Origin: Roseburia faecis
GTDB taxonomy: Bacteria > Bacillota > Clostridia > Lachnospirales > Lachnospiraceae
DNA: 64,000 nucleotides
Reading direction: 5' to 3'
Assembly: GCF_001406815.1 (NCBI RefSeq)
Contig: NZ_CVRR01000009.1
Coordinates: 1 to 64,000 of the forward strand
The notes beneath the pieces were generated by a model that was not told where the DNA came from, did no database searches, and worked only from the letters and a program-made list of their open reading frames with translations. The position numbers and the translations under genes are program-made. Shown here one piece after another: positions 16,550 through 25,069 of the stretch (within the stretch, counting starts at the first letter, position 1; each line of letters opens with the position of its first letter).

Positions 16550-16620
16550 TTATAGGTGGTCTGTCCTTTTCTTTTGGTAAAAGAGGACATCGCCCGCTCC
16601 TTACTTGCTGTCTGCTCCAT
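16489..16620 (-). pseudogene. TnpW-like transposon protein, 3' end lost
   Basis: ATG 16620 has a strong GGAGGAGGTG upstream and encodes MEQTASKERAMSSFTKRKGQ, TTYKVNVFFAENTT, then runs into foreign sequence and stops after 43 codons. The N-terminus matches the small TnpW proteins carried by Clostridial conjugative transposons (from memory), whose C-termini continue with a helical LIRNE-type end missing here. Translation signals are intact, so a short peptide may still be made. Confidence 0.55.
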
Positions 16621-16701
16621 AATAATTTCACCTCCTCCTTGAAATGCAAACATATGTTTGTTATAATTGAAGTATCTTTGATGGACTGCGACAACGGATA
16701 A

Positions 16702-16905
16702 GATAAATCTTCATGGAATACGGACGATGTGCAGATGATGTTTTCTTTTATGCTTACAGATGAAAAGTCCTCGCTGAAGGTATGTAAACACTGCGGAAAA
16801 GCCTTTGTTGCCAGCAGACCCAACAGCGTATTTTGCAGTGGTAAATGTAAAAACCGGTATAATGTGTATAAGAGCCGGGCTAAGGATAAAGACAACACTA
16901 ACTAA
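16702..16905 (+). pseudogene. zinc-binding C-terminal remnant of a mobile-element protein
   Basis: The open frame ends at TAA 16903-16905 and encodes KVCKHCGKAFVASRPNSVFC, then SGKCKNRYNVYKSRAK: a CxxC...CxxxC zinc motif followed by a basic tail. This C-terminus is found in larger proteins of Clostridial phages and integrative elements (DUF6076-like; tentative). The N-terminal part is absent: a stop lies just upstream at 16699-16701. The only start would be ATG 16735, without a good SD. Confidence 0.5.
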
Positions 16906-16934
16906 TTCATCTGCTATAAGAAAGAAGGCTGATT

Positions 16935-17957
16935 ATGAATACAGATATTACAAAGCAAATGGAAATGGTACTGTACAGAACCGAAGATGACAATGTAACG
17001 GTCAGTGCCTTGATAAAAGATGAAACGATATGGCTGACACAAAAAGCTATGGCTGAATTGTTTGGTATTGACAAATCGGGCATCAGCCGCCATTTAGCAA
17101 AGATTTTTGAATCCGGTGAACTGGATGAGGAAGTGGTTGTTGCAAAAATTGCAACAACCACTCAGCACGGAGCAATGCAGGATAAAACGCAGACTATTCC
17201 TACCAATTATTACAATCTAGATGCCATTATTTCCGTTGGTTACAGAGTAAACTCCATTCAGGCAACCAGATTCCGTATATGGGCAACCAGTATTTTGAAG
17301 GAATATATGATAAAGGGCTTTGCTATGGATGACGAACGCCTGAAGCAGGGTAAAACAGCTTTTGGAAAAGACTATTTCCGTGAATTGCTGGAAAGAGTTC
17401 GCTCCATCCGTGCCAGCGAACGCAGAATATGGCAACAGATAACGGATATATTTGCCGAGTGCAGCATTGATTACAATAGAGATTCTGATACTGCATATCA
17501 TTTTTATGCAACCATACAGAACAAATTTCATTATGCCATTACCGGTAAAACAGCGGCTGAAATCGTCTATAATCAGGCTGACCACACCAAGGAAAATATG
17601 GGCTTGACCACATGGAAAAATGCTCCCGATGGTCGTATTCTCAAATCTGATACACCGATTGCCAAAAACTATTTGGACGAGAAACAGATTCGTCAGTTAG
17701 AACGTGCTGTCACAGGATATTTTGATTACATAGAGGATTTGATTGAACGTGAAAACGTCTTTACAATGGAGGAATTTTCAAAAAGCGTGAACGAGTTCCT
17801 TGCGTTCCGCAGATACGATATCTTGAAAGATAATGGACGTGTTTCCCATAAGCAGGCAGTGGAGAAAGCATATCAGGAATATGATATTTTTAACAAGACA
17901 CAGCCGATAGAATCTGATTTTGATAAGATATTAAAAGGATTGGAAAAGAAAAAATAA
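16935..17957 (+). CDS. RhuM family protein
   Basis: This is a 340-residue cytoplasmic protein of the RhuM family (COG3943), first noted on a Salmonella pathogenicity island and common in mobile and defence-rich regions; the biochemical role is unknown. The N-terminal winged-helix-like segment has WLTQKAMAELFGIDKSGISR. The family core includes YNLDAIISVGYRVNSIQATR and FRIWATSILKEYMIKGF. The C-terminal half has ITGKTAAEIVYNRAD-like and YLDEKQIRQLERAVTGYFDY segments. It appears full length. AAGAAGG precedes ATG 16935. A broken fragment of a close relative lies at 12300-12415. Leader RNA copy 2 starts about 70 bases after its stop. Confidence 0.9.
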   Translation: MNTDITKQMEMVLYRTEDDNVTVSALIKDETIWLTQKAMAELFGIDKSGISRHLAKIFESGELDEEVVVAKIATTTQHGAMQDKTQTIPTNYYNLDAIISVGYRVNSIQATRFRIWATSILKEYMIKGFAMDDERLKQGKTAFGKDYFRELLERVRSIRASERRIWQQITDIFAECSIDYNRDSDTAYHFYATIQNKFHYAITGKTAAEIVYNQADHTKENMGLTTWKNAPDGRILKSDTPIAKNYLDEKQIRQLERAVTGYFDYIEDLIERENVFTMEEFSKSVNEFLAFRRYDILKDNGRVSHKQAVEKAYQEYDIFNKTQPIESDFDKILKGLEKKK

Positions 17958-18025
17958 TTACTTTTCTGGATTATGCGATTATGATACAATTACGGAAAAT
18001 AGTTTTTTAGAATCTGACAAATCGG

Positions 18026-18104
18026 GATTGACCGAGCTCTTTGAGCGAGGGATACTTCTTGTCCGAAGGGCAAGAAGGTGGGCGTGAAAAGAATTAGAAC
18101 AATC
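18026..18104 (+). ncRNA. structured leader RNA element, copy 2
   Basis: This is the second copy of the element at 15722-15800. Closing pair GATTG (18026-18030)/CAATC (18100-18104); hairpin 1 GCTC-TTT-GAGC (18036-18046); hairpin 2 CTTCTTGTCC (18055-18064)/GGGCAAGAAG (18068-18077). Compared with copy 1, changes in hairpin 2 keep pairing (T-A to T-G, T-G to C-G), and hairpin 1 keeps pairing with a different sequence. TACAAT at 17985-17990 could be its -10. It ends 18 bases before the DUF3781 start. Confidence 0.6.
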
Positions 18105-18122
18105 GTAATTTTATGAAGAGAA

Positions 18123-18389
18123 ATGGATAATTATAAAATGAATGCAGATGATGAATTACTAAAGAATTTGGATAAATTGCACACAACAGAATTAGGCGTA
18201 GAACGCATTAAAAGAAATCTGTTTTTAGATACAGATGATGTAGTCGGCTGGTGTAAAGCTAAAATCGATTCTGTAAAGGCTGTAATCACAAGAAGTGGGA
18301 AGAACTGGTATGTGAATATAGATAACTGTATCATAACTGTAAATGCTTATAGTTATACGATTATTACGGCACATAGGGAAAAGAAATGA
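18123..18389 (+). CDS. DUF3781 family protein
   Basis: This is an 88-residue protein matching the DUF3781 pattern: LDKLHTTELGVERIKRNL, DTDDVVGWCKAKI, then ITRSGKNWYVNIDNCIITVN and AYSYTIITAHR. Function is unknown; these small proteins sit next to acetyltransferase or GyrI-like genes in Clostridia. Its stop overlaps the next start as ATGA, so it is co-translated with the GyrI-like protein. The start is ATG 18123, with GAAGAG upstream. The gene is preceded by leader RNA copy 2, which probably controls it. Confidence 0.82.
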   Translation: MDNYKMNADDELLKNLDKLHTTELGVERIKRNLFLDTDDVVGWCKAKIDSVKAVITRSGKNWYVNIDNCIITVNAYSYTIITAHREKK

Positions 18390-18853
18390 AATATACAATT
18401 CGTGAATTAGAAGCATTTTCAGTTATAGGACAAGAAGTAGAACTTACAAATTATCATAAACGAAATATTCAAATCAGCACACAATTTTGGAGAAAGTTTA
18501 ACGCTGATTTGAAGAAATCCTATCTTTCGCAATTTGAGAATTGGATAAAATATGCCTTTATGATAAAGAGAAACGGAAAACTGTTTTATTTTTGTTCTAT
18601 TCCAAAAAGAAACGTAATTCCAGACGGCTTTATCTATAAAGACATACAGTCGTATAAATATCTTGCTGTAGAGCATATTGGTTCTATGGATAACCTATAT
18701 GAAACTTACAGAAAGATTTATCAGGAAATATTACCTAATACGGACTACACGCCTCTGCAAGAGGAGTTTTTGCACTTTGAAAGATACGATTATCGTTTTC
18801 ATTGGAATAGAGAAAATTCAATCATTGAAATATGGATACCAATTAAGGGTTAG
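18386..18853 (+). CDS. GyrI-like (AraC effector-binding) domain protein
   Basis: This is a 155-residue stand-alone GyrI-like small-molecule-binding domain. It opens MKYTIRELEAFSVIGQEVEL and includes FWRKFNADLKK, FYFCSIPK, YKYLAVEHIGSMDNLYETYR and the closing EFLHFERYD...IIEIWIPI, the pattern of AraC-type effector domains. No DNA-binding domain is present. Such proteins sequester or hydrolyse toxic small molecules or modulate partners. It overlaps the DUF3781 gene by 4 bp, so the two probably act together. Confidence 0.82.
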   Translation: MKYTIRELEAFSVIGQEVELTNYHKRNIQISTQFWRKFNADLKKSYLSQFENWIKYAFMIKRNGKLFYFCSIPKRNVIPDGFIYKDIQSYKYLAVEHIGSMDNLYETYRKIYQEILPNTDYTPLQEEFLHFERYDYRFHWNRENSIIEIWIPIKG

Positions 18854-18914
18854 TGAAATTCAAGTTTATATAGCTGTAAATGTTTTTTACAGCGGAAAAG
18901 GAGATGATTGATAA

Positions 18915-19685
18915 ATGAGAATTGGAGCGTATCAATTTGCGATATCTGGAGATGTAAATGAGAATTATAAAGAAATAGAAAAAGCAATATATTTAGCAAA
19001 ACATAAAGATGTTCAATTACTGATATTTCCAGAATGTTCATTAACAGGATATCCACCTAGAGATATATCAAATTCATCATGTGTCAATTTTAACCTTGTG
19101 CAGTCAATGTGTGATAGACTTCAATCGGTAGCTGACCAAAATGATATTTCTTTTATTGTCGGAACCATATTTAAAGAAAAAGAAATATATAATAGAGCAT
19201 TACTATTTCAGCCTAATAAACAAATCAAGTCTTATGACAAGCGGGCTTTATGGGGATGGGATAATGATAATTTCGCAAAAGGGAATAGTGATGGAATAGT
19301 TGAGATAGATGGGGTTGTGTTTGGAATTAGAATTTGTTTTGAAATAAGATTTCCCGAATTTTTCAGAGAATTGTATAAAAGAAATACCGACATAAATGTG
19401 GTTTTGTTTTATGATGTAGCGGATACGGACGACAAGGAGCGATATAGTATGATTAGAGGACATCTGCAAACTCGTGCAGTTGAAAATGTTACTACTACTA
19501 TTTCAGTAAATGCTACCTCGCCTTTTCAAACGGCACCGACAATGGTTTTTGGAAAATCTGGTCAATGTATCAAGGAATGTGTTAGAAATAAACCGGAACT
19601 ATTGATTTATGATTTTGAAAAGACTGTTAATGATTTCGGAGAAAATGGAAGAACATCTATATCTAATTCATTGATTAACTGGTAA
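18915..19685 (+). CDS. carbon-nitrogen hydrolase (nitrilase superfamily)
   Basis: This is a 256-residue amidase-like enzyme with the catalytic triad in sequence: Glu in LIFPECSLTGYPP, Lys in KSYDKRALWGW and Cys in FGIRICFEIRFPE. Typical substrates are amides or carbamoyl compounds; the specific one cannot be read. The length is usual for the family. It starts at ATG 18915 after AGGAGATGATTG, 61 bases beyond the GyrI-like gene, so it may belong to the same transcript. Confidence 0.88.
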   Translation: MRIGAYQFAISGDVNENYKEIEKAIYLAKHKDVQLLIFPECSLTGYPPRDISNSSCVNFNLVQSMCDRLQSVADQNDISFIVGTIFKEKEIYNRALLFQPNKQIKSYDKRALWGWDNDNFAKGNSDGIVEIDGVVFGIRICFEIRFPEFFRELYKRNTDINVVLFYDVADTDDKERYSMIRGHLQTRAVENVTTTISVNATSPFQTAPTMVFGKSGQCIKECVRNKPELLIYDFEKTVNDFGENGRTSISNSLINW

Positions 19686-19775
19686 CTGATTCTTTTGCAA
19701 TTTCTTATTTATTGTGAATGAGCTTACATGTGCTATAATAAAACAAATTAACAGATTGAAATTTGGAGGTGAATT

Positions 19776-20159
19776 ATGAAAATCGAACACATTGCTTTAT
19801 ATGTAAACGACCTGCAAAAAACTCGTAGCTTTTTTATGAAGTATCTAGGTGCAAAATCAAACGAAGGATATCATAACCTGCAAACTAACTTTCGCTCCTA
19901 TTTTCTGTCATTTGATGATGGCACACGATTGGAGATTATGAATAAGCCAGAAATGCTTGATTCACCTAAGGAGCTTGCTCGCACGGGGTATGCACATATC
20001 GCATTTAGTGTAGGAAGTAAAGAAAAGGTTGATGCCTTGACCATAGAGTTGAAAACTGATGGATATGAAGTAATCAGCGGTCCCCGGACAACAGGAGATG
20101 GTTACTACGAAAGCTGTATTGTTGCAATCGAAGGCAATCAAATTGAGATTACAGTTTGA
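19776..20159 (+). CDS. VOC family (glyoxalase/dioxygenase-fold) protein
   Basis: This is a 127-residue protein with the βαβββ VOC fold in two halves: KIEHIALYVNDLQKTRSFF and YAHIAFSVGSKEKVDALT. The likely metal ligands are His5, Glu in RLEIMNK, His in YAHIAF and Glu in NQIEITV, all present. Members include lactoylglutathione lyase, methylmalonyl-CoA epimerase and fosfomycin/bleomycin resistance proteins; length and the metal set fit a glyoxalase-like enzyme. SD GGAGGTG precedes ATG 19776. Confidence 0.85.
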   Translation: MKIEHIALYVNDLQKTRSFFMKYLGAKSNEGYHNLQTNFRSYFLSFDDGTRLEIMNKPEMLDSPKELARTGYAHIAFSVGSKEKVDALTIELKTDGYEVISGPRTTGDGYYESCIVAIEGNQIEITV

Positions 20160-20306
20160 ACCCGTTAACTTCAAGTTTACCAAAATGACAACCGACAGGA
20201 AACGTGATATTTTTTACAACAAAGATATCAATATATCTCCACTAATTTCCATAAATTTATGGAATTAAAATTTCATGATACTTATAACATAGAAGGAAAC
20301 GGACCG

Positions 20307-20456
20307 ATGCAGGAGCTTACACCCGAACAGATAAAAGAGGAAGAACACAAACGCCGCAAACGTGCTTGGAATCGTACTTATTGGAGACGTAGAAAAGAGC
20401 GTGAACAGGCGGCAAAAGCTGCAAAAGAAAAAGAGCTATCTGAGGCAGTCGGCTAG
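20307..20456 (+). CDS. small, highly charged hypothetical protein
   Basis: Starting at ATG 20307 (MQELTPEQIKEEEHKRRKR), with AGAAGGAAA upstream, it encodes 49 residues, mostly Lys, Arg, Glu and Ala, probably a single charged helix (AWNRTYWRRRKEREQAAKAA). An in-frame ATG at 20259 is possible but has no SD. I do not recognise a family. It may be the remnant of a mobile-element protein, in keeping with the accessory region to its left. Confidence 0.45.
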   Translation: MQELTPEQIKEEEHKRRKRAWNRTYWRRRKEREQAAKAAKEKELSEAVG

Positions 20457-20505
20457 ACTGTCCCAGAAATAACCCTTAGATAATGAAACTTGCCACAGAG
20501 TCTTA

Positions 20506-21864
20506 TTATCTGGCATAATCTGCTCCTGTCAGATAATAATGCTCCCAATCATATTTTCCATCCTCCGACAGATCTTTTGCCGTCTCTGCAATATGATCTG
20601 ACCAAAGGCTCTCCGATAAATAATATTTATAATTTTCATATCCTCCGCCAACCGGATCATCCCATGTACAATCAATATAATACCACTTTCCGTTAACCTT
20701 AACCTGATTCCATGCATGACCACCTCCATCTGCTGTACCGGATACAAACCTGCATTCAAGCCCAGCAGATATTGCCATCATATAAAAAGCAAACGCATAA
20801 CTCTGGCAGACACCTTCTTTATGTAACAATACTCCACCAGCTCCATATGCCCAGTTTTCCGCGGTACTATAATCTCCATTATTGACATAATTGGCATGAT
20901 AGATTAAATAATCATGAATGGCTTTTACTTTCTCTTCCTCACCCATTCCATCCTTCACTACCTGATCAACTGCTGCAAAGGCCGCATCAAATACAGCTTT
21001 TCCATCCTCTGTATATCCTCTTGCGTCTTTTTTTATCAGCGTATCCTTGACCGAATAACTGACACTAATTTTTTTGCTATATATCTCTTTTCCGGCAATA
21101 ACAGTAAATGTATGATCTCCCGGAGTATAAACAATCTGATCCGGCAATGCACTGCCATCCATCTGAATTTCGATGCCTTTATTTTTTAACTGTTTATAAT
21201 GGAATGATTTCCCCAAAAATTCCCATTGCAGAGAATCTGCATCATAGTTTACCCCAGCCTGGGAATTCTCTATTAATCCATCAAAAATCACATCTTTATC
21301 ACAGATGTACAGGGTAATATTTCTGGTAAACTGCCCATACGAATAATAAAGCGATCCACTTGCCTGATAACCATTATATTTCTTGAAATTACAATTTCCC
21401 CTGTGGTCAATTTCCTTAAAGGCACTATCAACATACAGCTTTACCTGACTTGTATCATACTTATCGGATACTAACTTTAACTGAACCATCTGTCCGCCAA
21501 GAATCAGTTCCTGATTAAGTCTTACATCACTTTTCTTTTCCGGAACAACCGTGATCGTATAGCTTTTCTTTTTCGTACCGCTTTTTACTGTGATGGTTGT
21601 AACGCCCAGACGAAGAGCTTTTAATTTTCCCTTTGCATCTATGGAAGCCACCTTTGGATTCGTACTTGAATATTTACAATTTTTATATCCTGACGGTGCT
21701 TTCACCGCAACCGTCTTCCTGCATACAACCTTTGTTGACTTCGTAATATTTTGCACAGTGGCCGCATATGTCGTTTCCACTGTTGGTTTCACTGCGCTTA
21801 TTGAAGTACATATAATTGTCAATGTAAGTACAAATGCCATGCAACGTTTCGTCCACCTGTTCAT
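20506..21864 (-). CDS. secreted transglutaminase-like protein with Big2 domain
   Basis: This is a 452-residue secreted protein. A signal peptide spans about 1-35 (FVLTLTIICTSISA), a Big2 domain about 45-110 (STNPKVASIDAKGKLKALRLGVTTI), then a β-rich middle region and a C-terminal transglutaminase/protease core. The catalytic set is visible: Cys in EGVCQSYAFAF, His in GGGHAWNQVKV and Asp in WYYIDCTWDDP. Such Clostridial enzymes process or cross-link surface proteins; the substrate is unknown. It pairs with the Big2 lysozyme at 12930 as a second wall-acting protein. Confidence 0.88.
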   Translation of the reverse strand: MNRWTKRCMAFVLTLTIICTSISAVKPTVETTYAATVQNITKSTKVVCRKTVAVKAPSGYKNCKYSSTNPKVASIDAKGKLKALRLGVTTITVKSGTKKKSYTITVVPEKKSDVRLNQELILGGQMVQLKLVSDKYDTSQVKLYVDSAFKEIDHRGNCNFKKYNGYQASGSLYYSYGQFTRNITLYICDKDVIFDGLIENSQAGVNYDADSLQWEFLGKSFHYKQLKNKGIEIQMDGSALPDQIVYTPGDHTFTVIAGKEIYSKKISVSYSVKDTLIKKDARGYTEDGKAVFDAAFAAVDQVVKDGMGEEEKVKAIHDYLIYHANYVNNGDYSTAENWAYGAGGVLLHKEGVCQSYAFAFYMMAISAGLECRFVSGTADGGGHAWNQVKVNGKWYYIDCTWDDPVGGGYENYKYYLSESLWSDHIAETAKDLSEDGKYDWEHYYLTGADYAR

Positions 21865-21982
21865 CTTTAAACTCCTCCATCTTTTCCTTTATCTGTTTTT
21901 TAATATTATTCTTGGGCTGATTTGATCGTCAGCCCAAGAAGTTCGTTAATGGAATCCGCTCCCTTTTAATTTACTTTAGTTT

Positions 21983-22246
21983 TTAATCCAGTAATTTTCC
22001 ATCTCTGTATGACCATTCAAGGTAGTCCGGATTCTGATAATATAAATCCGTATTAAATTCTGAAATTTTATCACTGACCTGCTCAAAGCTAAGGCAATGA
22101 TCCATTTCCGCATCATGTAGTAGTTTCTTAATACCTTCTTCACCGATGGCTTTAACGATATCACCTCTGTGATTCAAGGTCTCCCTTGCAATATACTCAA
22201 TCAATGCACACACATAAAAATAATCATTTCTTTCTTTCGCTGTCAT
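21983..22246 (-). CDS. hypothetical cytoplasmic protein
   Basis: This is an 87-residue soluble protein, predicted mostly helical: NDYFYVCALIEYIARETLNH, RGDIVKAIGEEGIKKLLHDA, ending LYYQNPDYLEWSYRDGKLLD. The ATG at 22246 has GCGAGGT about six bases upstream, and codon use looks like that of its neighbours, so it is probably a real gene. I do not recognise the family and the neighbours do not reveal a role. Confidence 0.65.
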   Translation of the reverse strand: MTAKERNDYFYVCALIEYIARETLNHRGDIVKAIGEEGIKKLLHDAEMDHCLSFEQVSDKISEFNTDLYYQNPDYLEWSYRDGKLLD

Positions 22247-22346
22247 AAATTACCTCGCTTTTTATGAATGTCAAACAGTCAAGTGCAGACAATGTATGGA
22301 AACTGATCTGTCATCTGATATTTCCAAAAATTTTAAAATATTCACG

Positions 22347-22388
22347 AAAAAATCGCTATACCGTTTATTACAGTATAACGATTTTTTA
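22347..22388. terminator. bidirectional hairpin terminator
   Basis: AAAAATCGCTATAC and GTATAACGATTTTTT form a stem with a single mismatch around a loop of about 11 bases. A-rich and T-rich flanks serve both strands. On the minus strand it would end the BlaR1/BlaI transcript. Confidence 0.75.
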
Positions 22389-22411
22389 TAAAAATTACAA
22401 TTTTTGATTTT

Positions 22412-23890
22412 CTATCGCTGTGTATTTCCTGCATTCTGCTCTGAATCACTTAACATTGTAGCAATCCCGGAAATCTTAACCGTATCTACATCCGTATTTT
22501 CTATAAAAACACTCCGTATAAATTCTTTGTCGGATGTTTCAAATAACTGTCCCACCTCTCCATTTGCCTCAATATAGACCCGTTTATGGGCGGATGTCAG
22601 AATCCCCACACAAATTGTTTTGTCTGCGCGGATGTTATCGACCGTGATGCTGATTTTCTGTGGTTTTCCTTTAACCGCCCATTTGCATAACGTCTGTTTT
22701 GGAATCTCTGCGGAAAGTTTTATGCTATCCTCTGTAATATCCTCAGGAAATGCATCCATAACTGCCTGTTTATAAACATCATACGGTTCTTCCTTTACCA
22801 TATAACTGTGTCTGGCATCCGGATCTGTCTCTATTTGCGTCGCATAGCAGACCTGATTGTCCATAACCTCCATCTGTACATTCACTTTTTTCTGCTGTAC
22901 AGTCTTTGCATAGATTTTTTGTACAGCTTTTTGTGTACCGATGCCGGCTCCACAGGTAAAGCAGATACTGCCAAGAAAAACCAGAATAAAACTTGCCAAA
23001 ACAGCCAGTGGTTTCATCTCTTTTTGTTTTCGGTACTGCTTCATCCGGCGGATACGCTCCTGTAAATGATTCTGCGCCCCAAACATGGAAAACGGAAATT
23101 CGAGAGGACGGGTCTCTTCCGTAAGCAGTTCAAGTGCTGCACGAAAATACTGTCCGACAGAAAAAACATTTTCGGAATCACGGCAGCATTCCATGTCGCA
23201 TGCCATTTCCGACCAGAAATCCAGCCTGCGATTGAAAATATAGATCAGCGGATTATACCAGAATAAATCTTCCAGCACTCTGCCCACACATTTCAACGTC
23301 AGGATGTGCTGCCGCACATGTACAAACTCATGCGTAAGCACAATCTGCAGACTCTCCGGAGAAAAATCCCTCACCGGCAATACAATCCATTTATGAAATA
23401 GCCCCAGCACCATCGGGGAAGAAATACCATAGCAGCAATACACTTCTACATTTCCCCGGATCTTTAAACGCTCCTTTGTCCCTGCCGCAACGAGCTGCAG
23501 CCGTTTTTCCGCCGGCATCCGGTGCTTTTTTATGTAATGTTCCACCCGGTAATAACGAACCAGATGAAGCACAAGAACCGTTGCTGCACCAAGCAGCCAG
23601 ACCACTGCCGCCACACACTCTATGTGCGCAATCACAGGTGTCAGTTCAAACAGGTGCCCCTTGATAAACAGTGCCTCCCCCATTTTGCGGTAATGCGTAA
23701 CATACAACAGGAGAAACAGCCCCGGAAACAGCCAGAACGGTAACACCACAAGCAACAGCCCATATATATAGCGGTATTTTTTTAACCCATCCAAAACGCC
23801 TGCAACAACTGCATATACCGCAAATGCAATACTGCCTGTAAGTGCAGTAAACAGCCCCATGTAAAACAAATTATTGATCCAGTTCATCAA
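22412..23890 (-). CDS. BlaR1/MecR1-type M56 membrane metallopeptidase
   Basis: This is a 492-residue sensor protease with four hydrophobic segments in the first ~110 residues and before residue 330. The cytoplasmic zinc-peptidase motif is LTHEFVHVRQH (HExxH), with a downstream Glu in FWSEMACDMECC. The C-terminal extracellular part (about 310-492) is shorter than the penicillin-binding sensor of BlaR1 and has no SxxK motif that I can see, so the inducer is probably not a β-lactam bound covalently. In the family, signal-triggered proteolysis inactivates the BlaI-type repressor; here that gene lies upstream and overlaps by 20 bp. Confidence 0.88.
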   Translation of the reverse strand: MMNWINNLFYMGLFTALTGSIAFAVYAVVAGVLDGLKKYRYIYGLLLVVLPFWLFPGLFLLLYVTHYRKMGEALFIKGHLFELTPVIAHIECVAAVVWLLGAATVLVLHLVRYYRVEHYIKKHRMPAEKRLQLVAAGTKERLKIRGNVEVYCCYGISSPMVLGLFHKWIVLPVRDFSPESLQIVLTHEFVHVRQHILTLKCVGRVLEDLFWYNPLIYIFNRRLDFWSEMACDMECCRDSENVFSVGQYFRAALELLTEETRPLEFPFSMFGAQNHLQERIRRMKQYRKQKEMKPLAVLASFILVFLGSICFTCGAGIGTQKAVQKIYAKTVQQKKVNVQMEVMDNQVCYATQIETDPDARHSYMVKEEPYDVYKQAVMDAFPEDITEDSIKLSAEIPKQTLCKWAVKGKPQKISITVDNIRADKTICVGILTSAHKRVYIEANGEVGQLFETSDKEFIRSVFIENTDVDTVKISGIATMLSDSEQNAGNTQR

Positions 23891-24245
23891 TGCTTTTTCT
23901 CAACTCCTCTATTTCCTCTTTGGTAAGTTTATGATCTTTATAAAAAGCAGTTAAAAACTGTGCAACCGATCCACGGTTCCAGAATTTTACAAATTTGCGA
24001 CTCTGCTCCTGCTGATAGGAAAGTTCCGGTATTATGATCTCATATGTGGCATTGCGCCCGCTCTGGTTCATCCTTAGAAAGCCCTTTTTCACCAGCTTTG
24101 CAATATAAGTTGATACGGTCTGGGATTTCCAGTCTTTCCCGTATGTTTCGTTTGTCAGTTTCATAATTTCCTGTAGTGCCATTTCATGGGGATGATCCCA
24201 GATTGTTTTCATCACCATGGATTCCGCTGTAGTCAGTTCCTCCAT
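23871..24245 (-). CDS. BlaI/MecI/CopY-family repressor
   Basis: This is a winged-helix repressor of about 124 residues: ELTTAESMVMKTIWDHPHEM, ALQEIMKLTNETYGKDWKSQ, TVSTYIAKLVKKGFL, and a C-terminal dimerisation helix. The start at ATG 24245 (MEELTTAE), with AAAGGGG five bases upstream, is better than the ATG at 24269. It overlaps the BlaR1 gene, as in most bla/mec regulatory pairs. A dyad at 24290-24307 is the probable operator. It may also control the divergent lipoprotein gene. Confidence 0.9.
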   Translation of the reverse strand: MEELTTAESMVMKTIWDHPHEMALQEIMKLTNETYGKDWKSQTVSTYIAKLVKKGFLRMNQSGRNATYEIIIPELSYQQEQSRKFVKFWNRGSVAQFLTAFYKDHKLTKEEIEELRKSIDELDQ

Positions 24246-24289
24246 ATTTTCCCCTTTCATCGTTAACATTGATAATATTTTTTGAGTAT

Positions 24290-24307
24290 AAACTAAGATT
24301 ATAGTTT
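24290..24307. promoter_or_regulatory. candidate BlaI-type operator
   Basis: AAACTA-agatta-TAGTTT is an 18-bp dyad 45 bases upstream of the repressor start, in the intergenic region shared with the divergent lipoprotein gene. Position and symmetry suit the repressor; the sequence is not the classical TACA/TGTA site. Confidence 0.45.
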
Positions 24308-24422
24308 TAGGTTATAGTGGGATAATAACATAAAGATATACAAATTACAACTATTTTACGCAAGTTTCAAGATTTTACGACCAAAACAACATTTTTCTAT
24401 CAATTTTGATAATTTTATTCTC

Positions 24423-24451
24423 TTGAAAACTTTCTGATTTTTTTATACTAT
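24423..24451 (+). promoter_or_regulatory. promoter for the lipoprotein gene
   Basis: TTGAAA (24423-24428) and TACTAT (24446-24451) are 17 bases apart. A very similar stretch recurs at about 33140-33205 in the decayed second locus. Confidence 0.55.
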
Positions 24452-24510
24452 ATAGATAATGAATGTTACGAAAAAGAGTAATTTAATCACAATGATAACG
24501 GAGGAATAAG

Positions 24511-25029
24511 ATGAAAAAAGTAACCGTTTTACTTATCCTTTCTTTGGCGATATGCCTTGCTGCTTGCGGAAAAAAAGTGAGTACACCTGATGAAATGTTA
24601 GATGTTGTGAAAGAAAAAGAAAATATATCTGCTGAAGTTGATATGATAGAGTGTGGCCGTATTGTAGATAATGATACTACCATAGTTGTCGGAATGACAG
24701 GGGAAAACGACAAAACATATCATTATTATGCAGCACAGTTTTCCAAAAATCAGGATGGAAAATATAAATATAAAAATGCCATTTCCTTGAATGATATAGG
24801 ATGGCAATTAAGGTTATGTAAACTGAATACCGGATATATCATAGTCTGCAATAATGAAAATGTTAGTACCATACAGGCTGTCATATCGCCACGAAATGGA
24901 GCTGATATAACCAAAAATATAGAAATTAATAATATTCCCTTTGTATATTATTTGGACATGTCGAATATTTCATCTGATTATGATATACAATACAAGTTTT
25001 TAAATGAAAATGGAGAAGAAATTCAGTAA
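24511..25029 (+). CDS. lipoprotein of unknown function
   Basis: This is a 172-residue protein with a lipoprotein signal: MKKVTVLLILSLAICLAACG, lipobox LAAC, so Cys19 would be lipid-anchored outside the membrane. The mature part is β-rich and acidic (VDMIECGRIVDNDTTIVVGM, NEDNDKTYHYYAAQF-like) with no family I recognise. SD GGAGG precedes ATG 24511. It is divergent from the BlaI/BlaR1 pair with a shared operator region, so it may be an effector or sensor partner of that system. Confidence 0.82.
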   Translation: MKKVTVLLILSLAICLAACGKKVSTPDEMLDVVKEKENISAEVDMIECGRIVDNDTTIVVGMTGENDKTYHYYAAQFSKNQDGKYKYKNAISLNDIGWQLRLCKLNTGYIIVCNNENVSTIQAVISPRNGADITKNIEINNIPFVYYLDMSNISSDYDIQYKFLNENGEEIQ

Positions 25030-25069
25030 AATAGAAGGGCATTTTAGTCAGTGTTATTATATAATCAAA

